From FEN-1191 sp036490715 (GTDB lineage: Bacteria > Pseudomonadota > Gammaproteobacteria > Steroidobacterales > Steroidobacteraceae): DNA of 64,000 nt. Below are positions 53,486 through 62,590 of the stretch, piece by piece (the stretch's first letter is position 1; the number at the start of each line of letters is the position of its first letter). The DNA is taken from positions 1 to 64,000 of the forward strand of contig DASXDL010000001.1 of the NCBI GenBank assembly GCA_036490715.1, written 5' to 3'. Below the pieces are notes generated by a model. That model did no database searches and was not told where the DNA came from. It worked only from the letters and a program-made list of their open reading frames with translations. Position numbers and translations under genes: made by a program.

Positions 53486-54058
53486 ATGGAAGCCTTCCTG
53501 GTATCCCTGACCACGATTGCCACCGCCGAGATTGGCGATCGCACGCAACTGTTGTCGCTGGTGCTGGCGGCGCGCTTTCGTCGCCCGTGGCCGATCCTCG
53601 CCGGCGTGCTGTGCGCAACCCTGGCCAATCACGCGGTGGCCGGTCTGATCGGGGCCTGGTTTGGCCGACAGCTGCGCCCGCAGCTACTTGATCTGGCCGT
53701 CGGCGTGAGCATGATCGCGATGGCACTGTGGACATTGAAGCCCGACAAGCTGGACCAACAGTCGTCGGCCGCCAGCAACGCCGGCGCCTTTGCCGCGACG
53801 CTGGTGGCGTTCTTCGTGGCCGAGATCGGCGACAAGACCCAGATCGCGACCTTGGCGCTGGCAGCCGCCTATCCCCACCTACTGGCTGTGATCGGCGGCA
53901 CGACCTGCGGCATGCTGCTGGCCAACGCGCCGGTGATATTTCTGGGCAACGTGTTCGCCGGGCGCTTGTCGCTCAGGACGATTCACTACACCGCGTCGGC
54001 GCTGTTTGCCATCCTCGGCGTGGTGTTCATCGTGCGTGCGCTCCAGCACGGCGCCTGA
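53486..54058 (+). CDS. TMEM165/GDT1 family divalent cation exporter
   Basis: A 190-residue membrane protein with six helices in two repeats, each carrying the family motif: AEIGDRTQLLSL (first) and AEIGDKTQIATLAL (second). Family members export Mn2+ (or Ca2+) by exchange with H+. In several bacteria they are controlled by the yybP-ykoY Mn riboswitch; I did not see that structure in the upstream region. A GC palindrome lies at 53401-53414. It converges with the His-tail transporter gene, 6 bp apart. Confidence 0.93.
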   Translation: MEAFLVSLTTIATAEIGDRTQLLSLVLAARFRRPWPILAGVLCATLANHAVAGLIGAWFGRQLRPQLLDLAVGVSMIAMALWTLKPDKLDQQSSAASNAGAFAATLVAFFVAEIGDKTQIATLALAAAYPHLLAVIGGTTCGMLLANAPVIFLGNVFAGRLSLRTIHYTASALFAILGVVFIVRALQHGA

Positions 54059-54064
54059 TCCACG

Positions 54065-55111
54065 CTAGTGATCATGGCGGTGGTGCAGATCCGGATAGTG
54101 GCGATGGCGATGCCGTAGTGGCGCATGCACGTGCGCATGGGTGTGCGGTTCGGCGCCATCCCACGGAAAGTCGTGCTCGTGCCGATGGTGTTCGTCGTGC
54201 ACGTGCGGGTGCGCGTGATTCATGCCCGGATGAAAATGCTCATGCTCATGATGCTCGGTCAGATGCAGCCACACTCCCAGCCCCATCAGCACTGCCGATA
54301 TCCATAGTGTCACCGGAACCGGGTCGTGCAGCAGCAACACCGACAGCAGGGCTCCCAGGAACGGCGCGGTCGAGAAATAGGCACTGGTGCGCGCGCTGCC
54401 AAGGCTGCGCAGCGCGACAATGAATAGCACCAGGCTGACGCCGTAGCCGAGCAGTCCGACGCCCATGGCCGCGAGCAGCAGCGGCGCGCCCGGCAGGCGC
54501 GCCCCGAGCAGCAGCGCCAAGGTGCAGTTGGTGAGCCCGGCGGCCAGCCCCTTGGTCGCCGCGATGACCAGTGCATCGGCCGCCGACACCCTGCGCGTCA
54601 GGTTATTGTCTAGCCCCCAGCACAGACAGGCAGCGGCAATCGCGAGCGCGCCGCGCAGGCTGCCGGCGGCGCCCGCAGCACTGGGCCATGCCAATACCAC
54701 GCCCCCGGCCACGATCAGTGCCATGCCGGTGATGATCCGGCGGTCGGTGTGTTCGCGAAATGCGAGCCATGCCAGCAGGGCGGTGAATACCGCCTCCAGA
54801 TTCAGCAGCAGGGAGGTGTCGGCGGCGGTGGTGTGCAGCAAACCGTCCAGCAGCAGGACGGGCGCCAGGATGCCGCCGAACACGATGGCAGCGAGCAACC
54901 AGCGCCATTCGGCCGCCGGCAATGGGGCCCGGGACGCGAAGCGATCACGCCAGGCGCGCGCCAGCCACAAACCGACACCGCTGCCCAAATACAAAAGGCC
55001 TGCGAGCAGCAATGGCGACAGCTCGCCCAGCAGCAACTTGGCCAGCGGTGTGCTGACGGCGAACAGCAGCGCCGCTATCAGAGCGGCGGCGATGGCATTA
55101 GTGGCATTCAC
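54065..55111 (-). CDS. EamA/DMT-family transporter with histidine-rich C-terminal tail
   Basis: 348 residues. Ten hydrophobic helices in two EamA repeats (for example LLLNLEAVFTALLAWLAFRE and SAYFSTAPFLGALLSVLLLH). After helix 10 there is a 66-residue cytosolic or periplasmic tail with 25 His, in H-x-H patterns (EHEHFHPGMNHAHPHVHDE). Such tails bind Zn, Ni, Co or Cu. The DMT core is usually a metabolite exporter, so metal transport or metal sensing is inferred from the tail and from the adjacent GDT1 exporter. It is the downstream neighbour of yyaL on the minus strand, 19 bp apart. Confidence 0.87.
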   Translation of the reverse strand: MNATNAIAAALIAALLFAVSTPLAKLLLGELSPLLLAGLLYLGSGVGLWLARAWRDRFASRAPLPAAEWRWLLAAIVFGGILAPVLLLDGLLHTTAADTSLLLNLEAVFTALLAWLAFREHTDRRIITGMALIVAGGVVLAWPSAAGAAGSLRGALAIAAACLCWGLDNNLTRRVSAADALVIAATKGLAAGLTNCTLALLLGARLPGAPLLLAAMGVGLLGYGVSLVLFIVALRSLGSARTSAYFSTAPFLGALLSVLLLHDPVPVTLWISAVLMGLGVWLHLTEHHEHEHFHPGMNHAHPHVHDEHHRHEHDFPWDGAEPHTHAHVHAPLRHRHRHYPDLHHRHDH

Positions 55112-55130
55112 AGCAGCGACCCCCGGCCAT

Positions 55131-57203
55131 TCAGCCGTTCAGTTCGCGCATCAGGTCCGCCAGCGAGCGGATCGGGGCGCTGCACTGCACTCCGCGGCAC
55201 AGGTACGCCAGCGGCGCATCGCTCGCCGGTTTGGACGCCAGTGCCTCGGGCAGGCCGGCGACATCGGCGCCGATCGCCAGCACCCAGCGCCGCGGGGTGA
55301 AACCGCTCTGAAGCTGGGCCAGCCACGGGGCGAGGGATGCCGGCGGCCCGCGCACGATCACGATCTGTGGCGGCTGCAGGTAGTCCTCGAGTGCCAGCAG
55401 CATCGATGCGTGTGCTTCGGGATAGCGCACGAGCGCATCCCAGGCGGCGCGCAGCGTGCGCTCGGCGGCCACCAGGTAGCGTGATTCGCCAAGCAGGTAC
55501 CCGAGCCGTAACAAGGCGCGCGCGGCAATGGCGTTGCCGGCCGGGGTGGCATCGTCGCTGAAAGACTTCGGCCTGCTGATCAGCGCTTCGTGATCATCGG
55601 CGGTGAAGAAGAAGCCACCCGCCTCGCGATCCTCGAAGTGACGCAACATGATCTCGGCCAGCTCGACTGCCCAGTTAAGTTCATCGAGCCGGAAGCGCAC
55701 GCTGGCGAGTTCCAGAATCGCTTCGAGCAGGTAGGCATAGTCGTCCAGATACGCCGGCAGGCGAGCGGACGCGCGCGCGCTGGTCGCCAGCAGCCGACCC
55801 TGTTGCCAGTGCACACGTCGCAGATAGCCCAATGCCGCGGCCGCTACCTGCGCATAGTCGGGCCGACCGAGGCAACGCGCCGCGATCGCCAGGCCACCGA
55901 TTGCCAGCGCATTCCAGCTGGCAAGAACCTTGTCGTCTGTGCCGGGCCGCACCCGTGCGGCGCGCAGCTGCAACAGCTGCGATCGCGCGCGCTCCAGGCG
56001 GATACGTACCTCATCGACGCCGAGCTGGTGCTGCTGGGCGATCTCATCCAGCCCGGCGCGCACGCATAGGTGCCAGTGGCCTTCGAAATTGGGCGCGCCG
56101 TCCAGGCCGAAGCGCGGCGCGAAAAGCTGCCATTCATCGGCCGGCAACGCCTGTTGCACAGCCTCGCGCTGCCACACGTAGAAGCGGCCCTCATGGCCCT
56201 CGGAATCAGCATCGAGACTGGAGTACAGCGCGCCGTCGCCGCTGCCAAGCTCGCGCAGCAGCCACTCGACCGTGCGCTCGACCGCCGCCACAAACAGCGA
56301 TTCGCCGGTGGCCGCGGCCGCCTCGGCGTACAGCCCCAGCAGCAGCGCGTTGTCGTACAGCATTTTCTCGAAATGCGGGATCTCCCAGCGCGCGTCGACC
56401 GAATAGCGATAAAAGCCGCCGCCGAGTTGGTCGAACAGGCCGCCCTCGGCCATGCGTGTCAGACTCAGCGTGGTCATGTACAGCGCCTGCAGATCCGGCG
56501 CCGTGTCACTGGCGCTTGCGTGCCAGCTGCGCAGCAGTCGCGCAAGACCCGGCACGTGCGGGAACTTGGGTGCGCCGCCGAAACCGCCGTAGTCGCGATC
56601 GAAACTCTGCTCCAGGCGCGCGCGGCAGGCACGGATTGGCGCGTCGGTCAGTGTCGCGCTGCTGGCCGGCGCCGGATTGAGGTCCTGCAGGGCCGCCACC
56701 ACCTGCGCGGCCGGCTGGCGCAGCTCCTGCAGATGGTCGCGGTAATAGTCCGCCACCTGTTCCAGCAGATCGCGAAATGCCGGCAAGCCAAAGCGCGCTT
56801 GCGGCGGAAAATAGGTGCCGCCGAAGAACGGCCGCTGATCCTCGTGCATCAGGAACATCGTCAGCGGCCAGCCGCCACCGCGCCCGGTCAGCATCTGGTG
56901 CGCCAGCTGATACAGCCGGTCCAGATCCGGGCGTTCCTCGCGATCGACCTTGATATTGACGTAGCGCGCGTTCATCGCCGCGGCCGTGGCCGCATCTTCG
57001 AACGATTCGTGCGCCATCACGTGACACCAGTGACAGGCGGCATAGCCGATCGACAGCAGAATCGGTTTGTGCTCGGCGCGGGCGCGCTCGAGCGCTTCAC
57101 TGCCCCACGGATACCAGTCGACCGGGTTACCCGCGTGTTGACGCAGGTACGGGCTGGTCTGATCTGCGAGCCGGTTTTGGGCGGGCACCCCGGTGTGATC
57201 CAT
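55131..57203 (-). CDS. YyaL/spermatogenesis-associated 20-like thioredoxin-fold protein
   Basis: 690 residues. The N-terminal thioredoxin-like domain (DUF255) starts NRLADQTSPYLRQHAGNPVD WYPWG and has the CxxC-type site YAACHWCHVMAHESFED. The remainder is an (alpha/alpha)6 barrel similar to glycosyl-hydrolase/N-acylglucosamine epimerase folds (ASWNALAIGGLAIAARCLG). Widespread in bacteria and eukaryotes (SPATA20); function unknown. No signal peptide. Divergent from rlmI; an AT-rich 60-bp gap holds TATAG(T/C) boxes on both strands. Confidence 0.92.
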   Translation of the reverse strand: MDHTGVPAQNRLADQTSPYLRQHAGNPVDWYPWGSEALERARAEHKPILLSIGYAACHWCHVMAHESFEDAATAAAMNARYVNIKVDREERPDLDRLYQLAHQMLTGRGGGWPLTMFLMHEDQRPFFGGTYFPPQARFGLPAFRDLLEQVADYYRDHLQELRQPAAQVVAALQDLNPAPASSATLTDAPIRACRARLEQSFDRDYGGFGGAPKFPHVPGLARLLRSWHASASDTAPDLQALYMTTLSLTRMAEGGLFDQLGGGFYRYSVDARWEIPHFEKMLYDNALLLGLYAEAAAATGESLFVAAVERTVEWLLRELGSGDGALYSSLDADSEGHEGRFYVWQREAVQQALPADEWQLFAPRFGLDGAPNFEGHWHLCVRAGLDEIAQQHQLGVDEVRIRLERARSQLLQLRAARVRPGTDDKVLASWNALAIGGLAIAARCLGRPDYAQVAAAALGYLRRVHWQQGRLLATSARASARLPAYLDDYAYLLEAILELASVRFRLDELNWAVELAEIMLRHFEDREAGGFFFTADDHEALISRPKSFSDDATPAGNAIAARALLRLGYLLGESRYLVAAERTLRAAWDALVRYPEAHASMLLALEDYLQPPQIVIVRGPPASLAPWLAQLQSGFTPRRWVLAIGADVAGLPEALASKPASDAPLAYLCRGVQCSAPIRSLADLMRELNG

Positions 57204-57263
57204 GGGGCAGGTGCCGATTTCCAGTAAAATGGTCCTTCACTATAGCGGAATGCCCCCCCACGA

Positions 57264-58496
57264 ATGGCAGTCGTCGCCGAAAGCCCGGATGCCGCCAGCG
57301 CTGCGCTGGCACTGCCGACACTGCGTCTCAAGCGCGGCGAGGACCGGCGCTTGCGCGCCGGACATCTGTGGGTGTTCTCCAATGAGGTCGACAACGAAGC
57401 GACGCCGCTGACCGGGATCGCAGTCGGCTCACTGGTGCGGGTGATGTCGGACCGCGACCTGTTCCTCGGCTACGCCTATGTCAATCCGCACGCGCTGATT
57501 TGCGCCCGGATCCTCAGCCGAAGTCCGGTGCACGCACCGGATCGGTCGTGGCTGGAGCATCGGCTCAAGGCGGCGCTGGCACTGCGCGAGCGGCTGTTCG
57601 CCGAGCCCTATTACCGGGCCGTGTTCGGCGAGTCAGACGGTCTGCCGGGGCTGGTGCTCGACCGCTACGGCGACGTGCTGGTGGGACAGATTGCCACCGC
57701 CGGCATGGAATCGTGGCGCGGCGAGATCGAAGCGGCGATCGCAGCGGTGTTCGAGCCGCAGGTACTGGTATGGAAGAACGACACTGCGGCACGCGAGCTT
57801 GAGCAGCTGCCGCGGCAACTGCTGACTCCGATCGGGCGGGCGCCCGAGGAGCTGCAGGTGCTCGAGGGTGGGCTGCGCTTCAGGGTGCCATTGGCGACGG
57901 CCCAGAAGACCGGCTGGTTCTACGACCAGAGCGCTAACCGTGAACAATGGCGGCGGCTGATTCGGCCGGGTGCGCGCGTTCTGGACGTGTGTAGCTACGC
58001 TGGCGCTTGGGCGATCACGGCCCTGAGCCGTGGTGCGCGCGAGGCCCTGTGCGTGGACTCGTCCGAGCCGGCGCTGAACGCGGCGGCCCGAAACGCGGCG
58101 GCCAGCGGGGTCACGCTGCAGACGCGCCGGGGCGATGCGTTTGAGGTGCTGGATGAGCTGTTGCGAGCCGGCGAGCGCTTCGATGCGGTGGTGCTCGACC
58201 CACCGGCCTTCATCAAGCGCAAGAAGGACATCGCGCGCGGACAGGCCGCGTACCGCAAGCTCAACCAGATGGCAATGCGGCTGCTGGAGCGCGATGCGTT
58301 ACTGGTGAGCTGTTCGTGCTCTTATCATCTGGGTGCCGAGGAGCTGACCGCGCTGATCCAGTCGGCCTCCCGCCAAGCGGCGCGCTTCGTGCAGATCATC
58401 TACACCGGCGGTCAGGCCAGCGATCATCCGGTGCACCCGGCGATCGCCGAGACCCGCTATCTGAAGGCGTTCTTCTGCCGGGTGACGCGCGAGTGA
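57264..58496 (+). CDS. rlmI: 23S rRNA m5C methyltransferase RlmI-like
   Basis: 410 residues with an N-terminal PUA domain (LKRGEDRRLRAGHLWVFSNE), a middle EEHEE region (FGESDGLPGLVLDRYGDVLV) and a class I SAM methyltransferase (VLDVCSYAGAWAITALSRGA; catalytic motif VVLDPPAFIKRKKD; LVSCSCSYHL). RlmI methylates C1962 of 23S rRNA. Assignment to RlmI instead of another COG1092 member is by overall length and PUA fusion. Reads toward lgt. Confidence 0.92.
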   Translation: MAVVAESPDAASAALALPTLRLKRGEDRRLRAGHLWVFSNEVDNEATPLTGIAVGSLVRVMSDRDLFLGYAYVNPHALICARILSRSPVHAPDRSWLEHRLKAALALRERLFAEPYYRAVFGESDGLPGLVLDRYGDVLVGQIATAGMESWRGEIEAAIAAVFEPQVLVWKNDTAARELEQLPRQLLTPIGRAPEELQVLEGGLRFRVPLATAQKTGWFYDQSANREQWRRLIRPGARVLDVCSYAGAWAITALSRGAREALCVDSSEPALNAAARNAAASGVTLQTRRGDAFEVLDELLRAGERFDAVVLDPPAFIKRKKDIARGQAAYRKLNQMAMRLLERDALLVSCSCSYHLGAEELTALIQSASRQAARFVQIIYTGGQASDHPVHPAIAETRYLKAFFCRVTRE

Positions 58497-58543
58497 GCGG
58501 CCGCAGCGCAGCAGCGGCGCGTGCAACCCGGTAGAATTCCAGC

Positions 58544-59362
58544 ATGCTTCGTTATCCCAATATCAATCCGATCGCCATCAGCATTGGGCCGCTGCACATC
58601 CACTGGTATGGCGTCATGTACCTGCTGGGCTTCGCCGCGGCCTGGTGGCTGGCGCGCCAGCGCGCGGCGCGTCCGGGCTCGACCTGGACCGCGGTCGACG
58701 TGGACGATTTCCTGTTCTACGGCATGCTCGGCGTCATCATCGGCGGCCGGATCGGCTACGTGCTGTTCTACGGCATGCCGTTGTGGCGCGGCGACTGGCT
58801 GTACCCGCTGAAAATATGGCAAGGGGGCATGTCGTTCCACGGCGGCATGCTCGGCGTGCTCGCTGCTGCCTGGGTCTTCGCCCGCCAGCGCGGCCGGCAC
58901 GTGTTCGACGTCTACGATTTCGCCGCGCCGTTGCCGGGCATCGGGCTGTTCTTCGGGCGCCTTGGGAATTTCATCAACGGCGAGCTGTGGGGCCGACCCA
59001 CGGACGTGCCCTGGGCGATGCTGGTGCCCGATCCGAACGGCGGCCCGCCGGTAGCACGCCATCCGTCGCAGCTATATGAAGCGCTGCTGGAAGGGGTGGT
59101 GCTGTTTTCGATCATGTGGTGGTTTACGCGCCGCCCGCGTCCGCGCTACGCGCCGTCGGCCCTGTTCCTGATCTGCTATTCGATCGCGCGCATCCTGATC
59201 GAGTTCGTGCGCGAGCCCGACGTCGGCATTGGCTACCTGGCCTTCGGATGGGTGACCATGGGTCAGGTGCTGTCGCTGCCGATGCTGATTGTTGGCGTCG
59301 GTCTGTGGGTGTGGGCCTATGGTCAGCGCAGCCCGTCCGGGAATTACGTCGCGAACTCATGA
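58544..59362 (+). CDS. lgt: Prolipoprotein diacylglyceryl transferase
   Basis: A 272-residue, seven-TM inner-membrane enzyme transferring diacylglycerol to the lipobox cysteine. PIAISIGPLHIHWYGVMYLL, MSFHGGMLGVL (conserved His) and FGRLGNFINGELWGRPTDVP (Lgt signature with essential Arg/Asn) are present; HPSQLYEALLEG follows. TAGAAT at 58532-58537 is 6 bases from the ATG, so the mRNA may be leaderless. Overlaps thyA by 4 bp (ATGA), the usual lgt-thyA pair. Confidence 0.97.
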   Translation: MLRYPNINPIAISIGPLHIHWYGVMYLLGFAAAWWLARQRAARPGSTWTAVDVDDFLFYGMLGVIIGGRIGYVLFYGMPLWRGDWLYPLKIWQGGMSFHGGMLGVLAAAWVFARQRGRHVFDVYDFAAPLPGIGLFFGRLGNFINGELWGRPTDVPWAMLVPDPNGGPPVARHPSQLYEALLEGVVLFSIMWWFTRRPRPRYAPSALFLICYSIARILIEFVREPDVGIGYLAFGWVTMGQVLSLPMLIVGVGLWVWAYGQRSPSGNYVANS

Positions 59363-60153
59363 AACCATACCTCGACCTGATGCGATCAGTGCGCGAGCGC
59401 GGGGTACGCAAGCAAGATCGTACCGGCACCGGCACGCTGTCGCTGTTCGCGCAACAGATGCGATTCGATCTGAGTGCCGGCTTTCCACTGCTGACCACCA
59501 AGAAGATCCATCTACCCTCGGTGATCTACGAGCTGCTGTGGTTTCTGCGGGGCGACACCAACGTGCACTATCTGCACGAGAACGGCGTGACCATCTGGGA
59601 CGAGTGGGCGGACGAGCGCGGCGAACTGGGGCCGGTGTATGGCAAGCAGTGGCGCAGCTGGGGAGCGGCCGACGGCCGTCAGATCGACCAGATCAGCGCC
59701 ACCGTGCGGCAGTTGCGCGACAACCCCGACTCGCGTCGACTGATCGTAAATTCCTGGAACGTCGGCGAGCTGGAGCAGATGGCGCTGGCGCCGTGCCACG
59801 TGCTGTTCCAGTTCTACGTGGCCGAGGGCCGCCTGTCTTGTCAGCTGTACCAGCGCAGCGCCGACATCTTCCTCGGCGTGCCGTTCAACATCGCCTCCTA
59901 TGCGCTGCTGACCTGCATGTTCGCGCAACAATGTCAGCTGGCGCCCGGCGAATTCGTCTGGACCGGCGGCGACTGTCATCTGTATTTGAATCACCTGGAG
60001 CAGGCGGATCTGCAGCTGGCGCGCACGCCATTGTCGCCGCCACGGCTGCGGCTGCTACGACGGCCGGCGACGATCTTCGATTACCGCTACGACGACTTCG
60101 AATTCGTCAATTACCAGTATCACCCGGCGATCCGCGCCCGTGTCGCCGTATGA
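59359..60153 (+). CDS. thyA: Thymidylate synthase
   Basis: 264 residues, identical in length to E. coli ThyA. Start MKPYLDLMRSVRERGVRKQD; catalytic Cys in LAPCHVLFQFYV; RSADIFLGVPFNIASYALLT and DCHLYLNHLEQ bind dUMP. Converts dUMP to dTMP using methylene-THF; the DHFR that regenerates THF lies 2.4 kb downstream. ATG overlaps lgt; the stop overlaps the ATG of the SET gene. Confidence 0.98.
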   Translation: MKPYLDLMRSVRERGVRKQDRTGTGTLSLFAQQMRFDLSAGFPLLTTKKIHLPSVIYELLWFLRGDTNVHYLHENGVTIWDEWADERGELGPVYGKQWRSWGAADGRQIDQISATVRQLRDNPDSRRLIVNSWNVGELEQMALAPCHVLFQFYVAEGRLSCQLYQRSADIFLGVPFNIASYALLTCMFAQQCQLAPGEFVWTGGDCHLYLNHLEQADLQLARTPLSPPRLRLLRRPATIFDYRYDDFEFVNYQYHPAIRARVAV

Positions 60154-60734
60154 GGCAGCGCACGACGCGATCTGGCCGCTCGCGGCGGTCGAAGCCAAGC
60201 ATTGCATCGCCGCAACGGCCGTCGCCGCCGGATCGCGGCATGCTGCGGGTGCGGCGCTCGCGCGTGCATGGGCGCGGTGTGTTCGCGCTGCGCCGCATTC
60301 GCAAGGGCACGCGCGTCGTCGAGTACCGCGGCGATCGGATCTCGCACCGGCAGGCCGACCGGCGCTATGAGCATAAAGACATCAACGACAATCACACGTT
60401 TCTATTCATCGTTGATCGCCACGTCGTGATCGACGCCGGCTGCAATGGCAACGATGCGCGCTTTATCAATCACTCGTGCGCTCCCAACTGCGAAGCGGTG
60501 ATCGAAGATCGGCGGATATTCATTCAGGCGCTGCGCACTATTCGCCCGGGCGAAGAACTCGCCTACGACTACCAGATCGCTCGCGATCGGACCGATCCGC
60601 CAAACGTGGACGACATCTTCGCCTGCCACTGCGGTGCGTCGGACTGTCGCGGCTCGATGCTGTGGCCGGCGCGCCGCGGCGCGCCCAGCCGTCGGATCGC
60701 GTCCGCCGCCGGCGTCGGCGGAAGCGCGCCGTGA
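60150..60734 (+). CDS. SET-domain protein, putative lysine methyltransferase
   Basis: 194 residues: a 30-residue Arg/Ser-rich N-terminal segment, a SET domain (VHGRGVFALRRIRKGTRVVE at the start, RFINHSCAPNCEAVI as the pseudoknot NHS motif, ELAYDY as the catalytic Tyr loop) and a post-SET-like CHCGASDCRG with three zinc-type Cys. All motifs needed for SAM binding and catalysis are visible. SET enzymes are typical of eukaryotes but occur in some bacteria; the substrate is unknown, with basic ribosomal or nucleoid proteins as candidates. ATG overlaps thyA; ATG at 60240 is an alternative start. Overlaps kup as GTGA. Confidence 0.88.
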   Translation: MRQRTTRSGRSRRSKPSIASPQRPSPPDRGMLRVRRSRVHGRGVFALRRIRKGTRVVEYRGDRISHRQADRRYEHKDINDNHTFLFIVDRHVVIDAGCNGNDARFINHSCAPNCEAVIEDRRIFIQALRTIRPGEELAYDYQIARDRTDPPNVDDIFACHCGASDCRGSMLWPARRGAPSRRIASAAGVGGSAP

Positions 60735-62590
60735 AGGCAGCGCGTCTGTCGCCCGCCGCGGTGATCGGCGCGATGGGCGTGGTGTACGGTGACATCGGCA
60801 CCAGCCCGCTGTACGCGCTCGAGGCATCGCTGACTGCCGCCGGCGCCCCGACTGACCGCGTGGCGGTTCTCGGCGTGCTGTCACTGATCTTTTGGAGCCT
60901 GTTGATCGTGGTCACGCTCAAGTACGTAGTGCTGATCATGCGGGCCGACAATGAAGGCGAGGGCGGCATCCTGTCACTGTTCGCGCTGGTGCAGCGCACC
61001 TTGGGTGCCGGTAACCGCCTGCAACGCGTGATCGTGGTGCTGGCCGCCCTCGGCGCCGCACTGTTCTACTGTGACGCGCTCATCACGCCGGCCATCTCGG
61101 TGCTGAGCGCGGTCGAGGGCCTGCAGAATTTGAGTCCCGACACCGGCAACGCCGTCGTGCCGGTGACGCTGATCATCATGGTCGGGCTGTTCGCGATCCA
61201 GAGTCGCGGCACCGAGCGGGTCGGACGGCTGTTCGGACCGATCATGCTGGTGTGGTTTCTGGTGCTGGCGGTGTCGGGGCTGTCGGCGCTGGCGCGCAAC
61301 CCGGCAGTGCTGGTGGCGCTGAGCCCGTCCTACGGTGCAATGCTGCTCGGACAGCGACCGGGACTGTCACTGGCGATTCTCGGTGGCGTATTCCTGGCGA
61401 TGACCGGCGGCGAAGCGCTGTACGCCGACATGGGCCATTTCGGCAAGAAGCCGGTGCGCGTCGCCTGGTTCGCGCTGGTATGGCCGGCGCTGGTGATCAA
61501 CTACTTCGGCCAAGGGGCCCTGATCCTGCGTGACCCGGCGGCCGCACACCTGCCGCTGTATCAGCTGGTGCCGCAATCGGCGCTGCCGCTGATGGTGCTG
61601 CTGGCCACTGCCGCCACCATCATCGCCTCGCAGGCCACGATCACGGGCACTTTTTCTGTCACGCGTCAGTGCATTCAGCTCGATCTGCTGCCACGGCTTC
61701 GCATCACCCAAACCTCTGCGCACGAGCACTGCCAGATCTACATACCGGTCGTTAACTGGTTCGTACTGGTTGCAGTGTGCACGTTCGTGGTGAGTTTTCG
61801 CTCATCGGCGGCCCTGGGCGCCGCCTATGGCGCGGCAGTGGCCGGCACCATGTTCATCACCACCGTGCTTGGCACCCAGCTGGCGATTGCGCAATGGCGC
61901 TGGCACCGCTGGCAGGTCGCGGCGGTGTTCGGACCGTTGATGTGTGTAGACCTGGTGTATCTGTTCGGCAATTTGACCAAGTTTGCCGAAGGCGCATGGG
62001 TGCCGCTGACGCTGGCGCTGCTGATGTTCACGCTGTTCATGATCTGGCGGCACGGCCGCCGGCTGTTGCGCAGCGCGCTGCGCGCGGTGGCGGTGCCGCT
62101 GTCGCAGCTGCCGAAGCTCATCGAGGGGATTGCGCGCGTGCCCGGCACCGCAGTGTTTCTCGCCAGCGATCCGATGTACGTACCCACGGCGCTGCTGCGT
62201 AACCTGGAGCACAACCACGTGGTGCACGAGCGGATCGTGTTCCTGAACATGGATATCGCCCGCGCCCCCCGTCAGGACCCAGCCGACCGCGTACGCATCG
62301 AACTGTTGATGCCGGAGGTCTACCTGGTCACCGCGCGCTTCGGATTCATGGAGACTCCGGACGTCAGTCTGGCGCTCAAACAATGCCGCGCGCGCGGTCT
62401 GAAACTCTTCGCCCAGGACTGCTCGTTCTTTCTCGGTTGGCACCTGGTGATCCCACGGCCCCGTGGAGGCTACGAGGGCCTGCGACGGCGCCTATTCGCC
62501 TGGATGCAGCGCCGCAGCGCTCAGGCCGCGGAATTCTTCCGCATGCCGGAGCGCCGCGTGATCGTACTGGCAACCCAGGTCGAACTCTGA
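60731..62590 (+). CDS. kup: Potassium uptake protein Kup
   Basis: 619 residues, 12 TM helices and a cytosolic C-terminal domain. AAVIGAMGVVYGDIGTSPLY is the family signature, followed by LKYVVLIMRADNEGEGGILS and FYCDALITPAISVLSAVEGL. A constitutive low-affinity K+/H+ symporter. The GTG at 60731 overlaps the SET gene stop; in-frame codons further upstream are inside the SET gene. The C-terminal domain ends ERRVIVLATQVEL. Its stop forms CTGA with the next reading frame. Confidence 0.96.
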   Translation: MKAARLSPAAVIGAMGVVYGDIGTSPLYALEASLTAAGAPTDRVAVLGVLSLIFWSLLIVVTLKYVVLIMRADNEGEGGILSLFALVQRTLGAGNRLQRVIVVLAALGAALFYCDALITPAISVLSAVEGLQNLSPDTGNAVVPVTLIIMVGLFAIQSRGTERVGRLFGPIMLVWFLVLAVSGLSALARNPAVLVALSPSYGAMLLGQRPGLSLAILGGVFLAMTGGEALYADMGHFGKKPVRVAWFALVWPALVINYFGQGALILRDPAAAHLPLYQLVPQSALPLMVLLATAATIIASQATITGTFSVTRQCIQLDLLPRLRITQTSAHEHCQIYIPVVNWFVLVAVCTFVVSFRSSAALGAAYGAAVAGTMFITTVLGTQLAIAQWRWHRWQVAAVFGPLMCVDLVYLFGNLTKFAEGAWVPLTLALLMFTLFMIWRHGRRLLRSALRAVAVPLSQLPKLIEGIARVPGTAVFLASDPMYVPTALLRNLEHNHVVHERIVFLNMDIARAPRQDPADRVRIELLMPEVYLVTARFGFMETPDVSLALKQCRARGLKLFAQDCSFFLGWHLVIPRPRGGYEGLRRRLFAWMQRRSAQAAEFFRMPERRVIVLATQVEL

